Of a DNA stretch of 64,000 nucleotides, positions 25,969-34,968 are shown in pieces. The stretch covers positions 1-64,000 of the forward strand of contig NZ_JAHUWN010000011.1 in the NCBI RefSeq assembly GCF_019219025.1. Reading direction: 5' to 3'. The notes beneath the pieces were generated by a model. The model was not told the DNA's origin. It was given only the letters and a program-made list of their open reading frames with translations, and ran no database searches. Source of the stretch: Bacillus sp. sid0103 (GTDB lineage: Bacteria; Bacillota; Bacilli; Bacillales_B; DSM-18226). Every line of letters starts with the position of its first letter. The stretch's first letter is position 1. A program made the position numbers and the translations under genes.

Positions 25969-26496
25969 ATGAATATACAAGACGTAATCTTAGGTTTTTT
26001 ATATGAGGAACCAATGAGTGGTTATGATATCAAACAGATGATGGAGAACTCCGTCTCTTACTTCTTCGATGCTTCCTTTGGTGCCATTTATCCGGCATTA
26101 AGGAAAATGGAAAAAGAAGGGCTCGTTGAAAAACAGGTCATTCAGCAAGACGGAAAGCCGAACAAGAATTTATTTGTCATTACCGAAAGTGGAAAAGAAC
26201 AATTCCAGCATTACTTAACCAGCCCAATTAATCCGACGATTACAAGGTCAGATGTTCTTATCCGTATCTTTTTTGGACGATTCACCACGAAAGAAAAGAT
26301 CATTGAGTGGTTAGAGGGAGAACGTGACAAGAGTCAGGCCATGTTCGACAATTTAACAAGAATTGCGGAGCTATTCGGTTCAGATATGGAACATCATAAA
26401 CGATTTACCCTTGAGTTTGGAATCCGACAAGCAGAAATGATCCTAGGAATGGTGGACGAAGAATTAAAAAAAATAAATCAACAACAAGGGGAGTAA
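25969..26496 (+). CDS. PadR-family transcriptional regulator
   Basis: 175 residues, the two-domain (Vir-type) PadR layout. An N-terminal winged helix (EEPMSGYDIKQMMENSVSYF...GAIYPALRKMEKEGLV) is followed by a helical dimerisation region (about 95-170). It is translated just upstream of an MFS pump gene, 4 bases away, so it most likely represses its own operon until a pump substrate binds. The start follows AGGTGAACACAAA. Its inducer is unknown. Confidence 0.9.
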   Translation: MNIQDVILGFLYEEPMSGYDIKQMMENSVSYFFDASFGAIYPALRKMEKEGLVEKQVIQQDGKPNKNLFVITESGKEQFQHYLTSPINPTITRSDVLIRIFFGRFTTKEKIIEWLEGERDKSQAMFDNLTRIAELFGSDMEHHKRFTLEFGIRQAEMILGMVDEELKKINQQQGE

Positions 26497-26500
26497 TAAA

Positions 26501-28231
26501 ATGAAGAGAACAGGTGGAATGACAGTAGTTTTGCTCATGTGCTTAGGGATATTTGTTTGTATGCTTGATTCAACGATAATGAATATCACACTCCCGGCTA
26601 TTCAGGATGATTTAAATACTTCTTTAGAAACGAGCTCGTGGATGCTAAATGTATATACGATGACAATAGCAGTTTTAGCGATACCCATGGCAAGGTTTGC
26701 GGAAATGTTCGGGAGAAATAAATTCTATATTTTCGGGTTGTTTGTTTTTGGCATGGGATCGGCTTTGTGCGGATTAGCAGACAATGGCAATTTCTTAATT
26801 GCAGCACGGTTTATTCAAAGCTTTGGTGCAGCGATTTTAATTCCCTGCAGCATGGTAATTGGAATTGCTGCCATGCCGATTGAAAAACGCATACTCCCAT
26901 TAACTTTACTAGGTGCAACACAAGGATTAGCCACAGCCTTAGGGCCGACAGTTGGCGGTTTCATTACTGAAAAGCTAAGCTGGCATTGGGTTTTTTATGT
27001 CAATGTTCCTATCTGCTTCCTAGCCATAATCGGTGCTTTCCTTATCCTTACCATTAAGAAAGAAAGTCGTGTATCGTCAAAAATAGATTGGTTGGGGTTG
27101 ATCTTCTCTGTAACAGCGATTTTCCCTTTGAATCTCGTTTTAATCAAAGGAAATTCGTGGGGCTGGGAAAGTTCGCAAGCAATTGTCTGTTATCTCATCA
27201 CCATCGTTTCTTTAGGACTTTTCATAGTGGTTGAGAAAAAGTCGAAAGCCCCGATGGTTAATCTAAATCTGTTTAAAGACCGCTTGTTTACAGGCTCGGT
27301 TATCACAGTGACAACAGGCTTTATCTTCCTCATCGGCGTAATGGTCCTATTACCTCAGTTTCTAACAAACTTTCAGCATAAGACAGAGCTTCAAGCCGCC
27401 CTACTCATAACTCCTGCATCAGCTGCCATCTTTGTATTTTCTCAAATCGCCGGTTTACTGACAAAAAAGATCGGCTATACAATTCCCGTCATTCTTGGGT
27501 TTGGAATTATGGGAGTCGCCTACTATCTATTACACAATTTAAATCTCAATAGCTCATCCAAAGAAATAATTTTGCTCTGCAGTCTTTTAGGCGTGGGTTT
27601 TAGTTTTGTTATCTCCTCTGCTACGATTGCCAGCACTTCTTCATTTGAGGGGGAAATGCTAACTGCTTCCCAGAGTGTCTTTTCGATGCTAAGACAAGTG
27701 GGTGTAGTATTGGCAGTTGCCATTTTTGTTTCGGGACTAACCAATAACATACAGGCAAAAAAACAGGATGTCGTCCATTTTGCAGCTAACAAGCTTGAAA
27801 AACTCGATCTACCACAAACGGCAAAAGAGAAGATTTTAAGCGAAACGAAAAAATCTATCAACGCACAAAAACAAGAAGTTAAAGCAAGTCCGACCTTGAT
27901 TACAAGCACTGAACGTCAACAAATCATCGACAGGAATGTTCAAAGGGCACTTGCCGCTATACCTGAAAAACAGAGATCATTGAGAAAAGAACAGATTACA
28001 GAAACCATTGAACAACAGGTTGACCAGGACATTGCTCTAAAAGGCAAGATGGTTAAGACTTATGGCAATCAGATAGCGGACTACGGCTTAAAAACAATCT
28101 CCTTAAGTTTTGCAGATTTGTATAACGCGAGTATTCCGTTTGTTCTTCTTTGTAGTTTAACAGGTATTATTTTCTGGAAGAGAAAGAAGAAGTCAGCTAA
28201 ATCTTTTGTGAATACTCCTGCTGTTGATTGA
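26501..28231 (+). CDS. DHA2 (EmrB/QacA-type) MFS efflux pump with large terminal loop
   Basis: 576 residues with 14 predicted membrane helices. Helix 1 motif LDSTIMNITLPAI is typical of 14-TM drug/H+ antiporters. The motif C region is LGPTVGGFITEKL. Residues about 420-545 form a hydrophilic, Lys/Gln-rich, probably helical segment between the last two helices, so it would face outside. This segment is longer than in most family members and resembles the QacA loop in position only. Co-transcribed with the PadR regulator. Substrate unknown. Confidence 0.88.
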   Translation: MKRTGGMTVVLLMCLGIFVCMLDSTIMNITLPAIQDDLNTSLETSSWMLNVYTMTIAVLAIPMARFAEMFGRNKFYIFGLFVFGMGSALCGLADNGNFLIAARFIQSFGAAILIPCSMVIGIAAMPIEKRILPLTLLGATQGLATALGPTVGGFITEKLSWHWVFYVNVPICFLAIIGAFLILTIKKESRVSSKIDWLGLIFSVTAIFPLNLVLIKGNSWGWESSQAIVCYLITIVSLGLFIVVEKKSKAPMVNLNLFKDRLFTGSVITVTTGFIFLIGVMVLLPQFLTNFQHKTELQAALLITPASAAIFVFSQIAGLLTKKIGYTIPVILGFGIMGVAYYLLHNLNLNSSSKEIILLCSLLGVGFSFVISSATIASTSSFEGEMLTASQSVFSMLRQVGVVLAVAIFVSGLTNNIQAKKQDVVHFAANKLEKLDLPQTAKEKILSETKKSINAQKQEVKASPTLITSTERQQIIDRNVQRALAAIPEKQRSLRKEQITETIEQQVDQDIALKGKMVKTYGNQIADYGLKTISLSFADLYNASIPFVLLCSLTGIIFWKRKKKSAKSFVNTPAVD

Positions 28232-28255
28232 ATATCTACTAGGATGAAAGACCCT

Positions 28256-28365
28256 CTAAGCGACCTAGCTTAGGAAGCAGAAGAGAGAAGGGCCGCGTAG
28301 GGGCGTCTAAGTGACCGAATTCAGCAAGAAGAGGAGAGATCAGTCATGGAGTGACCGATTCAAAA
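28256..28365 (+). repeat. imperfect tandem repeat, ~45-50 bp units
   Basis: CTAAGCGACC at 28256, CTAAGTGACCGA at 28306 and GAGTGACCGATTCA near 28350 start three diverging units that share a purine-rich AGAAGAG(G)AGAGA middle. The first unit also contains the hairpin CTAAGC / GCTTAG. It is much richer in G and purines than the flanking DNA and lies just upstream of the yrdB-like gene. No ORF with a ribosome site is seen. Confidence 0.5.
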
Positions 28366-28380
28366 AAAGGGGGAGATGTA

Positions 28381-28719
28381 ATGGAAGGTTTAAAATTAAT
28401 TAATATTGGCGTAAGATTTCTATTAGAAATCTTTGTCCTAATAATCTTAGGGTATTGGGGATTCAAATTTTCGCAGGGAACCATATTAAAGTTCATTGTT
28501 GGAATCGGGCTGCCATTACTAATAGCCGTAATCTGGGGATTATTTGGAGCTCCGAAAGCGACATATCTGTTAAGCGGATTCCCTTTTCTTCTTTTAGAGA
28601 TTGTCGTTTTTGGGTTACCTGTCATTGCATTATTAAGTTTAGAAGAACAAGCGCTGGCCTTTATTTATGGGCTAATCACCGTTATTAATCTAGTTTTAAT
28701 GAAAATTTGGGATCAATAA
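28381..28719 (+). CDS. YrdB-family membrane protein (DUF2568)
   Basis: 112 residues with four hydrophobic helices and almost no loops, matching the small YrdB family of integral membrane proteins. The short motif WGLFGAPKA between helices 2 and 3 is characteristic. I start at 28381, where AGGGGGAG precedes the ATG; a GTG-started extension from 28351 runs through the upstream repeat. It has its own terminator. Function in the family is unknown. Confidence 0.8.
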   Translation: MEGLKLINIGVRFLLEIFVLIILGYWGFKFSQGTILKFIVGIGLPLLIAVIWGLFGAPKATYLLSGFPFLLLEIVVFGLPVIALLSLEEQALAFIYGLITVINLVLMKIWDQ

Positions 28720-28751
28720 GTGGTTATTTGACTCCAATCTACTAATTTTAA

Positions 28752-28780
28752 AACACCTTCCATTAGGGAGGTGTTGTTTT
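28752..28780 (+). terminator. terminator after yrdB
   Basis: AACACCT(TCC) and (GGG)AGGTGTT form a stem-loop followed by a T-rich tail. Confidence 0.75.
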
Positions 28781-28818
28781 GTGTCGAGAAATGTCGTTTC
28801 ATTTTTCTGAAAATTCAA

Positions 28819-28875
28819 TTGACTAGAATTCAGAAATATAGTAATTTATGTATAACAACATATAACGTTATATAA
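28819..28875 (+). promoter_or_regulatory. frl promoter and FrlR operator
   Basis: TTGACT, 17 bases, TAATTT forms a sigma-A promoter. Just downstream, ATATAAC/GTTATAT (28860-28873) is a perfect 14-bp palindrome at the expected transcript start. Its half GTTATATAA recurs in the palindrome before frlR, which suggests one regulator, FrlR, binds both. Confidence 0.65.
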
Positions 28876-28944
28876 AGTTGTATGTTGTTCGAAACGGTAA
28901 TTGGTGTTCATTCACTAAAATATTTTATCAGGGAGGCAACAAAA

Positions 28945-29934
28945 ATGACGACTGAATTAGTAGTTGACGTTAAAAATCAAGTTCAACAAGCATTAGCAGA
29001 AGTAGAAAAAAGAAATATTTCAAATGTATTCTTTGTAGCATGTGGAGGGTCTTCTGCCATTATGTATCCAAGCAAGTATGTAATTGATCGTGAAGCAAAA
29101 GTTCTTGATTCCCACCTGTATAGTGCAAATGAATTTATCCACCGAAATCATGCAAAACTTGGAAGCAATTCCCTTGTCATCCTCTGCTCCCATTCAGGGA
29201 CAACACCTGAAACAGTGGAAGCAGCAAAATTTGCTAGATCAAAAGGGGCATTGGCTGTCTCTTTAACAAATGTGGAAGGATCACCATTGGCACAAGCTTC
29301 TGATGTCGTATTGAAGTATCAATGGGGTGAAGGAGCGAATGCTTTCACAACTAATTATTCTGTTTTATATCAACTAGTTTTTGGTGTACTAAAAGTTGTT
29401 GAAAATAACGAAAAAGCTAGTATAGTAGAAGAAAGTCTTGAGAATTTACAGAATGTTTATGAAAAAGCAGCAGCACTCTATCAATCAAAAGCAGAAGCAT
29501 TTGGACAAGATTATAAAGATGAAAAAATAATTTATACAATGGCAAGCGGAGTAAACTATGGGGTCGCTTACTCCTATGCAATTTGTATCCTTATGGAAAT
29601 GCAGTGGGTTCATTCCCATGCCATCCATGCAGGAGAATACTTCCATGGTCCTTTTGAAATTATTGATCAAGAAACACCATTTATTATTTTGCTAGGCTTA
29701 GATGAAACCAGACCATTAGAAGAAAGAGCACTAGAATTCTCTAAGCGTTATGGCAAGAAATTAATTGTCCTTGATGCAAAAGACTTTGATTTCACTGGGG
29801 TAGCGGAAGAAGTACAAGGTTACATCGCTCCTCTAGTCTTAAATTACGTATTAAGAAAATATGCCGATCAGCTGGCAGAAGCACGAAATCATCCGCTATC
29901 AAAAAGAAGATATATGTGGAAAGTTGAGTACTAA
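28945..29934 (+). CDS. frlB: fructoselysine-6-phosphate deglycase
   Basis: SIS-domain protein of 329 residues, close to the known length of Bacillus FrlB. It should split fructoselysine 6-phosphate (or another fructosamine 6-phosphate) into glucose 6-phosphate and the free amino acid. SIS features are FVACGGSSAIMYPSKY and LCSHSGTTPETVEAAK; the conserved EYFHGPFE loop carries the active-site Glu/His region. GGGAGGC upstream of the ATG at 28945 sets the start; a frame open from 28882 lies in the operator region. First gene of frlBONMD. Confidence 0.9.
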   Translation: MTTELVVDVKNQVQQALAEVEKRNISNVFFVACGGSSAIMYPSKYVIDREAKVLDSHLYSANEFIHRNHAKLGSNSLVILCSHSGTTPETVEAAKFARSKGALAVSLTNVEGSPLAQASDVVLKYQWGEGANAFTTNYSVLYQLVFGVLKVVENNEKASIVEESLENLQNVYEKAAALYQSKAEAFGQDYKDEKIIYTMASGVNYGVAYSYAICILMEMQWVHSHAIHAGEYFHGPFEIIDQETPFIILLGLDETRPLEERALEFSKRYGKKLIVLDAKDFDFTGVAEEVQGYIAPLVLNYVLRKYADQLAEARNHPLSKRRYMWKVEY

Positions 29935-30002
29935 ACCAAGATGAAATAACAAATAGACTGCTTTAATCATAGAAACGGATTCCTTTCTGGAGGGGAAGCT
30001 TA

Positions 30003-31292
30003 ATGAAGAAGTTATTGATTTTAAGTATTATTTCTATCCTTTTTCTATCCTTGTTTGCTGGATGTTCAAAGAGTTCCAGTTCAACGAACGGAAAAGATGT
30101 CGTTGAACTCAAATTCTTCCATCGCTGGCCGAATCAACCTAAAAAGCAATACTTTGAAAAGGCAGTAAAAGAGTTTGAAAAAGCTCATCCAAATATCAAA
30201 ATTAAAACAGAGGCCGTCCTAAACGACTCTTATAAAGAAAAAATTCGCGTTGTCTTAGGATCAAGCACCCCTCCAGATGTATTCTTTTCTTGGAGCGGAG
30301 AATTTGCTTATAACTTCGCACGTCAGGGACAATCACTTGATTTAACTAATTATGTTAATGAAGATAAAGCGTGGTCGGATCAAATCATTGCATCCCAATT
30401 TAACGCCTTCACATTAGATAGTAAAATTTACGGAATTCCATGGTCCACTGACGGTAAGGCATTCTTTTATAATAAGAAAATTTTCAAAGATTTAAATCTC
30501 GAAGTTCCGAAAACTTGGTCCGAACTAATTGCGATCTCTAAAAAGGTAAAGGACGCTGGACTTACTCCAATCACTTTTGGAAGTAAAGCACCATGGACCA
30601 TCTCCCATTATATTGGAACACTGAATCAATTGATGGTTCCACAGGATGTTCTGAATAAAGATTATGATCCTAATAATCCTGGTGATTACTCACACCCAGG
30701 TTACGTTAAGGCTTTAGAAAAATTCATGGAGCTTAAGCCTTACTTTAATAAAGGCGTAAACTCTGTGGATCATGAATATTCACGGGAGTTGTTTAACAGT
30801 GGTAAAGCAGCAATTGGTTTCTTCCAGCTTGCGGAAATTGGGCTTATTGAACCATCGTTAAAAGAAGATTTAGGTGTCTTTAATGTACCAGGGGTGGAAG
30901 GCGGCGAGGGGAATGCTAACTCCATCACGGCAGCACCTGAAGGAATCATGATTTCTTCTAAAACGAAACATCCAAAAGAAGCGATGGAATTTGTTAAATT
31001 CTTAACTTCAAAGGAAAAAGGAACAGAACAATTAACAGAAGTAAGTGAATACAGTGCAGTTAAAGGGACAACAACAGAAGCGAATGCATCGAAGCTTCAA
31101 CAGGATGCGATCAATTTAATTGTTAATGCGGAGCAGACCTACCTATGGTTTGATACTGCCGTAGATATTAAAATTGTCGATGCATATTTAAATGGAACAC
31201 AGCTTATGTTGGACGATAAGAAAAGTCCGGAAGATGTAATGGAAGATGTCAGAGCAGCAGCAAAAGAAGTAAAGGCGTCTGCTAAGAAATAG
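30003..31292 (+). CDS. frlO: fructosamine ABC transporter binding lipoprotein
   Basis: 429 residues with lipobox LFAGC (acylated Cys21), extracellular solute-binding protein family 1. It binds glycated amino acids for import by FrlNM (known role of the Bacillus orthologue). Family blocks such as WSTDGKAFFYNKKIF and the C-terminal helical region are intact. No ATPase gene is present in the operon, so import must rely on a shared ATPase such as MsmX, as is known for B. subtilis. A hairpin follows the stop codon. Confidence 0.9.
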   Translation: MKKLLILSIISILFLSLFAGCSKSSSSTNGKDVVELKFFHRWPNQPKKQYFEKAVKEFEKAHPNIKIKTEAVLNDSYKEKIRVVLGSSTPPDVFFSWSGEFAYNFARQGQSLDLTNYVNEDKAWSDQIIASQFNAFTLDSKIYGIPWSTDGKAFFYNKKIFKDLNLEVPKTWSELIAISKKVKDAGLTPITFGSKAPWTISHYIGTLNQLMVPQDVLNKDYDPNNPGDYSHPGYVKALEKFMELKPYFNKGVNSVDHEYSRELFNSGKAAIGFFQLAEIGLIEPSLKEDLGVFNVPGVEGGEGNANSITAAPEGIMISSKTKHPKEAMEFVKFLTSKEKGTEQLTEVSEYSAVKGTTTEANASKLQQDAINLIVNAEQTYLWFDTAVDIKIVDAYLNGTQLMLDDKKSPEDVMEDVRAAAKEVKASAKK

Positions 31293-31300
31293 GAAACCAG

Positions 31301-31330
31301 AAAGGTGGTTGCAAGTTGACCACCTTTTTT
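31301..31330 (+). terminator. intra-operon hairpin between frlO and frlN
   Basis: AAAGGTGGT pairs with ACCACCTTT, followed by more T. It lies between the binding-protein and permease genes. Such partial terminators or stabilisers raise binding-protein levels relative to the channel. Confidence 0.75.
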
Positions 31331-31364
31331 CCAAAGTTACGCCTTTTAAAAAAGGGGAGTTATT

Positions 31365-32246
31365 ATGCAAAATACAAACAAGTGGTTACCATACCTATAT
31401 ATTGCACCTTGCCTAATCTTTTTGGCCCTTTTTGTTTACTATCCAATTGTTGAAAACTTTTTTTATAGTTTCTATGACTTTTCTGCCTTTTCAGTAGAAA
31501 AAACATTTGTTGGCTTCGAAAATTTCTTGAATCTTTTTAAAGATGAAGTTTTTTATATAGCTTTAAAAAATAATCTCTGGTATGCGGTGATCTCGATTGT
31601 TTTTCAGGTTTTTGGCGGACTTATATTAGCGGCTATCCTTGAAGATAAACTTATTCGACTCGTTAGTGGATTGTTCAGAACAGTGTTTTTCCTTCCAGTT
31701 GTTATCTCGATGACAGTTATCGCTTTACTATTTACGTTTGTTTATAACCCGGATATCGGAATTTTAAATGGGCTATTAAAAATGTTAGGGCTTGAAAATT
31801 TAACCAGGGCTTGGCTAGGAGAATCTGAAACAGCTATTTTCGCTGTTATTGCTGTCTCTCAGTGGCAAAGTATTGGTTACATTATGATGTTATTTATTGT
31901 TGCGATTCAAAATATCCCCCAAGAATTGTACGAGGCTGCTGAGATTGATGGGGCAGGGAAAATACGTAAATTCTTTTCAATTACCGTTCCACAAGTTAAA
32001 GAGATGTTCTTCGTGACGACACTTATTACCTTAACCGGTGCTTTTACTGTCTTTAATGAACCGTATATTTTGACGGGCGGTGGACCTGGTAATTCTAGTG
32101 AAGTTTTAGGAACACTACTCTACCATTCAGCTTTCGGGAAAGACCAAATGGGCTATGCCTCTGCTGTGGCTACTGTGATTTTAATTATTACCTTAATTGT
32201 TTCCTTGGTCCAATTGAAAGTATTTAAAACAGGAAAGGATGTTTAG
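31365..32246 (+). CDS. frlN: fructosamine ABC transporter permease
   Basis: 293 residues, six membrane helices, MalF-type binding-protein-dependent permease. The EAA loop reads YEAAEIDGAGKIRKFFSITVP, which docks the ATPase. The ribosome site is AAAGGGGAG. The next permease gene starts directly after its stop, so FrlN and FrlM are coupled and form the heterodimeric channel. Confidence 0.9.
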   Translation: MQNTNKWLPYLYIAPCLIFLALFVYYPIVENFFYSFYDFSAFSVEKTFVGFENFLNLFKDEVFYIALKNNLWYAVISIVFQVFGGLILAAILEDKLIRLVSGLFRTVFFLPVVISMTVIALLFTFVYNPDIGILNGLLKMLGLENLTRAWLGESETAIFAVIAVSQWQSIGYIMMLFIVAIQNIPQELYEAAEIDGAGKIRKFFSITVPQVKEMFFVTTLITLTGAFTVFNEPYILTGGGPGNSSEVLGTLLYHSAFGKDQMGYASAVATVILIITLIVSLVQLKVFKTGKDV

Positions 32247-32247
32247 A

Positions 32248-33132
32248 GTGGAGACAAGCAAAGTAATGGACTACCATCATTCGATTCCAATTACATCGAA
32301 ATATAGGAAGCAAAAGACTGTTGTTAAAGGACTGCCAATCTTTACAATCCTAATCCTCTATTTTGTAGTTATTGCTTATCCGCTTTTTTGGATGGTAATT
32401 AACTCATTTAAGTCCACTCCAGAGATCTTCTCCAGCAGCTGGGCATTACCAAAGGAGTGGTTATTTACCAATTATACAGAGGCTTGGAACACAGGGATTT
32501 CTGGATATTTTGTTAATAGCTTAATTGTTACAGCTACTACCTGCTTCATAACAGTATTAATAAGTGCTCTTGGAGCCTACAGTTTATCTAGGTTTGACTT
32601 TAAAGGGAAGAACATACTGTTAGTTTTCTGTATGGGAGGTATGATGCTTTCCCCACAAGTCAGCCTTGTACCGCTATATAAGCTCATTCAATTATTAGGA
32701 ATTCATGATACGTATTTTGCGATGATTTTTCCATATGTAGCCTACCGAATTCCCATCACAATCCTCCTGATCAGAGCTGCTTTTCTTGAGGTACCAAAGG
32801 AACTAGAGGAATCTGCCTTTCTGGACGGTTGTAATACGTGGACCATTTTTACAAAAATCTTTGTTCCGTTAAATAAGCCAATTCTACTTACGGCGGTTGT
32901 GCTTACTGCTTATTACACCTGGAATGAGTTTATGTTTGCTTTAATCTTTGTGGATTCTGATGCGCTGAAAACTATTCCTGCAGGCTTAATGCAATTTCGG
33001 GATGCGCTTCAAACCAATTGGGGAGTACTCATGGCAGGCTTAATGATTTCTGCTTTGCCAATTATTCTCTTATTTATGTTCATGCAGAAGTATTTTATTC
33101 GTGGCTTATCATCAGGTAGTGTGAAAGGATAA
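32248..33132 (+). CDS. frlM: fructosamine ABC transporter permease
   Basis: About 294 residues, six helices, MalG-type permease with EAA loop EESAFLDGCNTWTIFTKIFVP. I prefer the GTG at 32248, because AAAGGA lies 8 bases upstream. An ATG at 32239 lies too close to that site and overlaps the end of frlN. It partners FrlN. The kinase gene follows 16 bases later. Confidence 0.88.
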   Translation: METSKVMDYHHSIPITSKYRKQKTVVKGLPIFTILILYFVVIAYPLFWMVINSFKSTPEIFSSSWALPKEWLFTNYTEAWNTGISGYFVNSLIVTATTCFITVLISALGAYSLSRFDFKGKNILLVFCMGGMMLSPQVSLVPLYKLIQLLGIHDTYFAMIFPYVAYRIPITILLIRAAFLEVPKELEESAFLDGCNTWTIFTKIFVPLNKPILLTAVVLTAYYTWNEFMFALIFVDSDALKTIPAGLMQFRDALQTNWGVLMAGLMISALPIILLFMFMQKYFIRGLSSGSVKG

Positions 33133-33148
33133 GGAGGAGTGGGGATTT

Positions 33149-33970
33149 ATGAGAATTATTGGAATAGGCGATAGTGTTGTTGACATTTACCAGGATCGTA
33201 ACGAAATGTTTCCTGGTGGGAATGCTTTAAATGTTGCCGTTTTAGCCAAACAAAGTGGAGCAGAGTCCGCTGCCTTTTTAGGGATTGTTGGAACGGATGT
33301 TGAAGGGGACCATATTCTAGATTCTTTAAGCAAGAACTTAGTAGATACTAGTCATGTTAGAAGAGTGGTTGGCGAAAGTGGTAAGGCTTATGTTGACCTA
33401 AATGTGGACGGAGACCGAGTCTTTGTTAAATCAAACAAAGGCGGAGTTCAAGCTAAACTAAAGCTTAATCTAGCAGTGGATGACTATGAATATATTAAAT
33501 CGTATGATGTGGTACATACAAGTATTTATAGTCATTTAGATGAAGAATTACCAAAGCTTAAGCAATTCGTGCCCGTTTCTTATGATTTCTCTAACCATTT
33601 TTCAGGTGAACTTTTAGAAAAGGTTTGTCCTCATATCCAATTTGCTTTTATTTCAGGAAGTGAATTTACAGAAGTTGAACTAGAAGAGCTATTTCTTAAA
33701 ATACATGGACTGGGAACCCCGTTTATCGTGATCACTAGAGGTTCAATGGGAGTAGTTATGTCACATAATAACAAACGATACAAACAGGGAATTGAAGAAG
33801 CAAATGTAATTGATACACTAGGTGCGGGGGACTCTTTCATCGCTGGTTTTTTAACCAATCACTTTAATGGGGGGTCCATTGAAGAATCATTGAAAGCTGG
33901 TGCACAAATTGCTGCAAGAACTTGTGAAGTGAATGGAGCATTCGGGCATGGAAAACAGTTAACTTTTTAA
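33149..33970 (+). CDS. frlD: fructoselysine 6-kinase (PfkB family)
   Basis: 273 residues. PfkB signatures are an N-terminal GGNALNVAVLAKQSG and a C-terminal DTLGAGDSFIAGF with the catalytic Asp. It phosphorylates imported fructosamine at C6 to give the FrlB substrate (known pathway). Last gene of the operon, with ribosome site AAGGAGG and a strong terminator shared with the convergent frlR. Confidence 0.9.
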   Translation: MRIIGIGDSVVDIYQDRNEMFPGGNALNVAVLAKQSGAESAAFLGIVGTDVEGDHILDSLSKNLVDTSHVRRVVGESGKAYVDLNVDGDRVFVKSNKGGVQAKLKLNLAVDDYEYIKSYDVVHTSIYSHLDEELPKLKQFVPVSYDFSNHFSGELLEKVCPHIQFAFISGSEFTEVELEELFLKIHGLGTPFIVITRGSMGVVMSHNNKRYKQGIEEANVIDTLGAGDSFIAGFLTNHFNGGSIEESLKAGAQIAARTCEVNGAFGHGKQLTF

Positions 33971-33974
33971 ACTG

Positions 33975-34021
33975 AAAAAGGAATGATGGGGCTTTAGTTG
34001 AAGCCTCATCATTCCTTTTAA
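33975..34021. terminator. bidirectional terminator between frlD and frlR
   Basis: AAAAGGAATGATG and CATCATTCCTTTTA pair, with a GGGC/GCCT inner stem and A/T runs on both flanks. Confidence 0.87.
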
Positions 34022-34023
34022 TT

Positions 34024-34752
34024 TTAGGTAGTTATTGTGAGTGCTATCAATTTTGTTTGGGTCTTGAAATTTGAAATATGAATCGGGGCTCCTGTTTCAT
34101 CGAAAACAGTCTTATCAATATTGAATAATGTTTCCCCGATTTCACAATCCAAATATTCTGCCTCAAATACGGAAGCAGGTAGGACTGTAATAATTTTTTT
34201 GCTGGAACCAGATTTTATATTGATTTGGTATATATTTTTCAAAACTTCATATGTTGATTCATGTTCGGTGAAGTGTGTCATTAAATTGGGAAAGCGTTCT
34301 AAGGAGTAATGGGCTATATCTAGTACAAATGGCTGTTGATCAATCGACATGATTCGGACCAACTTTAAGACAGGGGAATCAATGGCGATTTTCAGAGCCT
34401 CAGCAATTTCTGGAGTAGCTTTCATTTCTTCACAGGCAAGAATTCGCTTGGATGGATTTTTTCCTATTTGCTTACTGAAGTCTGTGAATCCATCAATTGA
34501 AACCAATTCTCGTGTGATTTTGGTTCTCGTAACATAAGTTCCCTTACCTTGCTTTCGCTCTAAAAAGCCCTCATCGGCTAAATCCTGAATCGCTCTTCTA
34601 ACGGTTATTCTGCTGACACCATATAAATCACATAATTCGGACTCATTGGGCAGTCTTTCGCCTGATTTATATACCTCTTGATCAATGGCTTCCTTCAAAA
34701 TTTGTTTTAACTGGTCATATAATGGTGTTGAAATGGAGTTGTTTAATTTCAT
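34024..34752 (-). CDS. frlR: GntR-family (HutC type) regulator of the frl operon
   Basis: 242 residues. The N-terminal winged helix (LYDQLKQILKEAI...LPNESELCDLYGVSRITVRRAIQDL) is followed by a UTRA ligand domain (about 75-240), the HutC subfamily layout. It is convergent to frlBONMD and shares an operator half-site with its promoter, so it most likely represses frl until a fructosamine phosphate binds. The start at 34752 follows AAAGGA; a TTG at 34770 lies too far upstream and overlaps the site. Confidence 0.87.
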   Translation of the reverse strand: MKLNNSISTPLYDQLKQILKEAIDQEVYKSGERLPNESELCDLYGVSRITVRRAIQDLADEGFLERKQGKGTYVTRTKITRELVSIDGFTDFSKQIGKNPSKRILACEEMKATPEIAEALKIAIDSPVLKLVRIMSIDQQPFVLDIAHYSLERFPNLMTHFTEHESTYEVLKNIYQINIKSGSSKKIITVLPASVFEAEYLDCEIGETLFNIDKTVFDETGAPIHISNFKTQTKLIALTITT

Positions 34753-34781
34753 GGGTAAAATTCCTTTCAAAACAATAAGTC

Positions 34782-34800
34782 GTTATATAATATTATATAA
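34782..34800. promoter_or_regulatory. FrlR-type operator (palindrome) before frlR
   Basis: TTATATAAT/ATTATATAA is a perfect 18-bp palindrome 30 bases before frlR. With the preceding G it contains GTTATATAA, also found at the frl promoter. Autoregulation is inferred. Confidence 0.6.
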
Positions 34801-34968
34801 TGAATAAACGCTGACTGTATAGAGAAATGTGATAACATTTATCACATTTATCAAATATTGTATTATTTACTTCTTCATTGCAAAATTGACTGGCGTAGTT
34901 AACTTTGATTAAACACTTATTTTCATTTAAACTAAGTAACAAATGTAGAATTGTGTGTGGTGAAATGA

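Noticed and set aside
28351..28380. N-terminal extension of the YrdB-like protein from a GTG
   Set aside because: It lies in the tandem repeat and upstream of the AGGGGGAG ribosome site that serves the ATG at 28381.
28782..28797. Two TGTCG copies as Spo0A boxes upstream of frl
   Set aside because: They do not match TGNCGAA in full and are only 10 bases apart.
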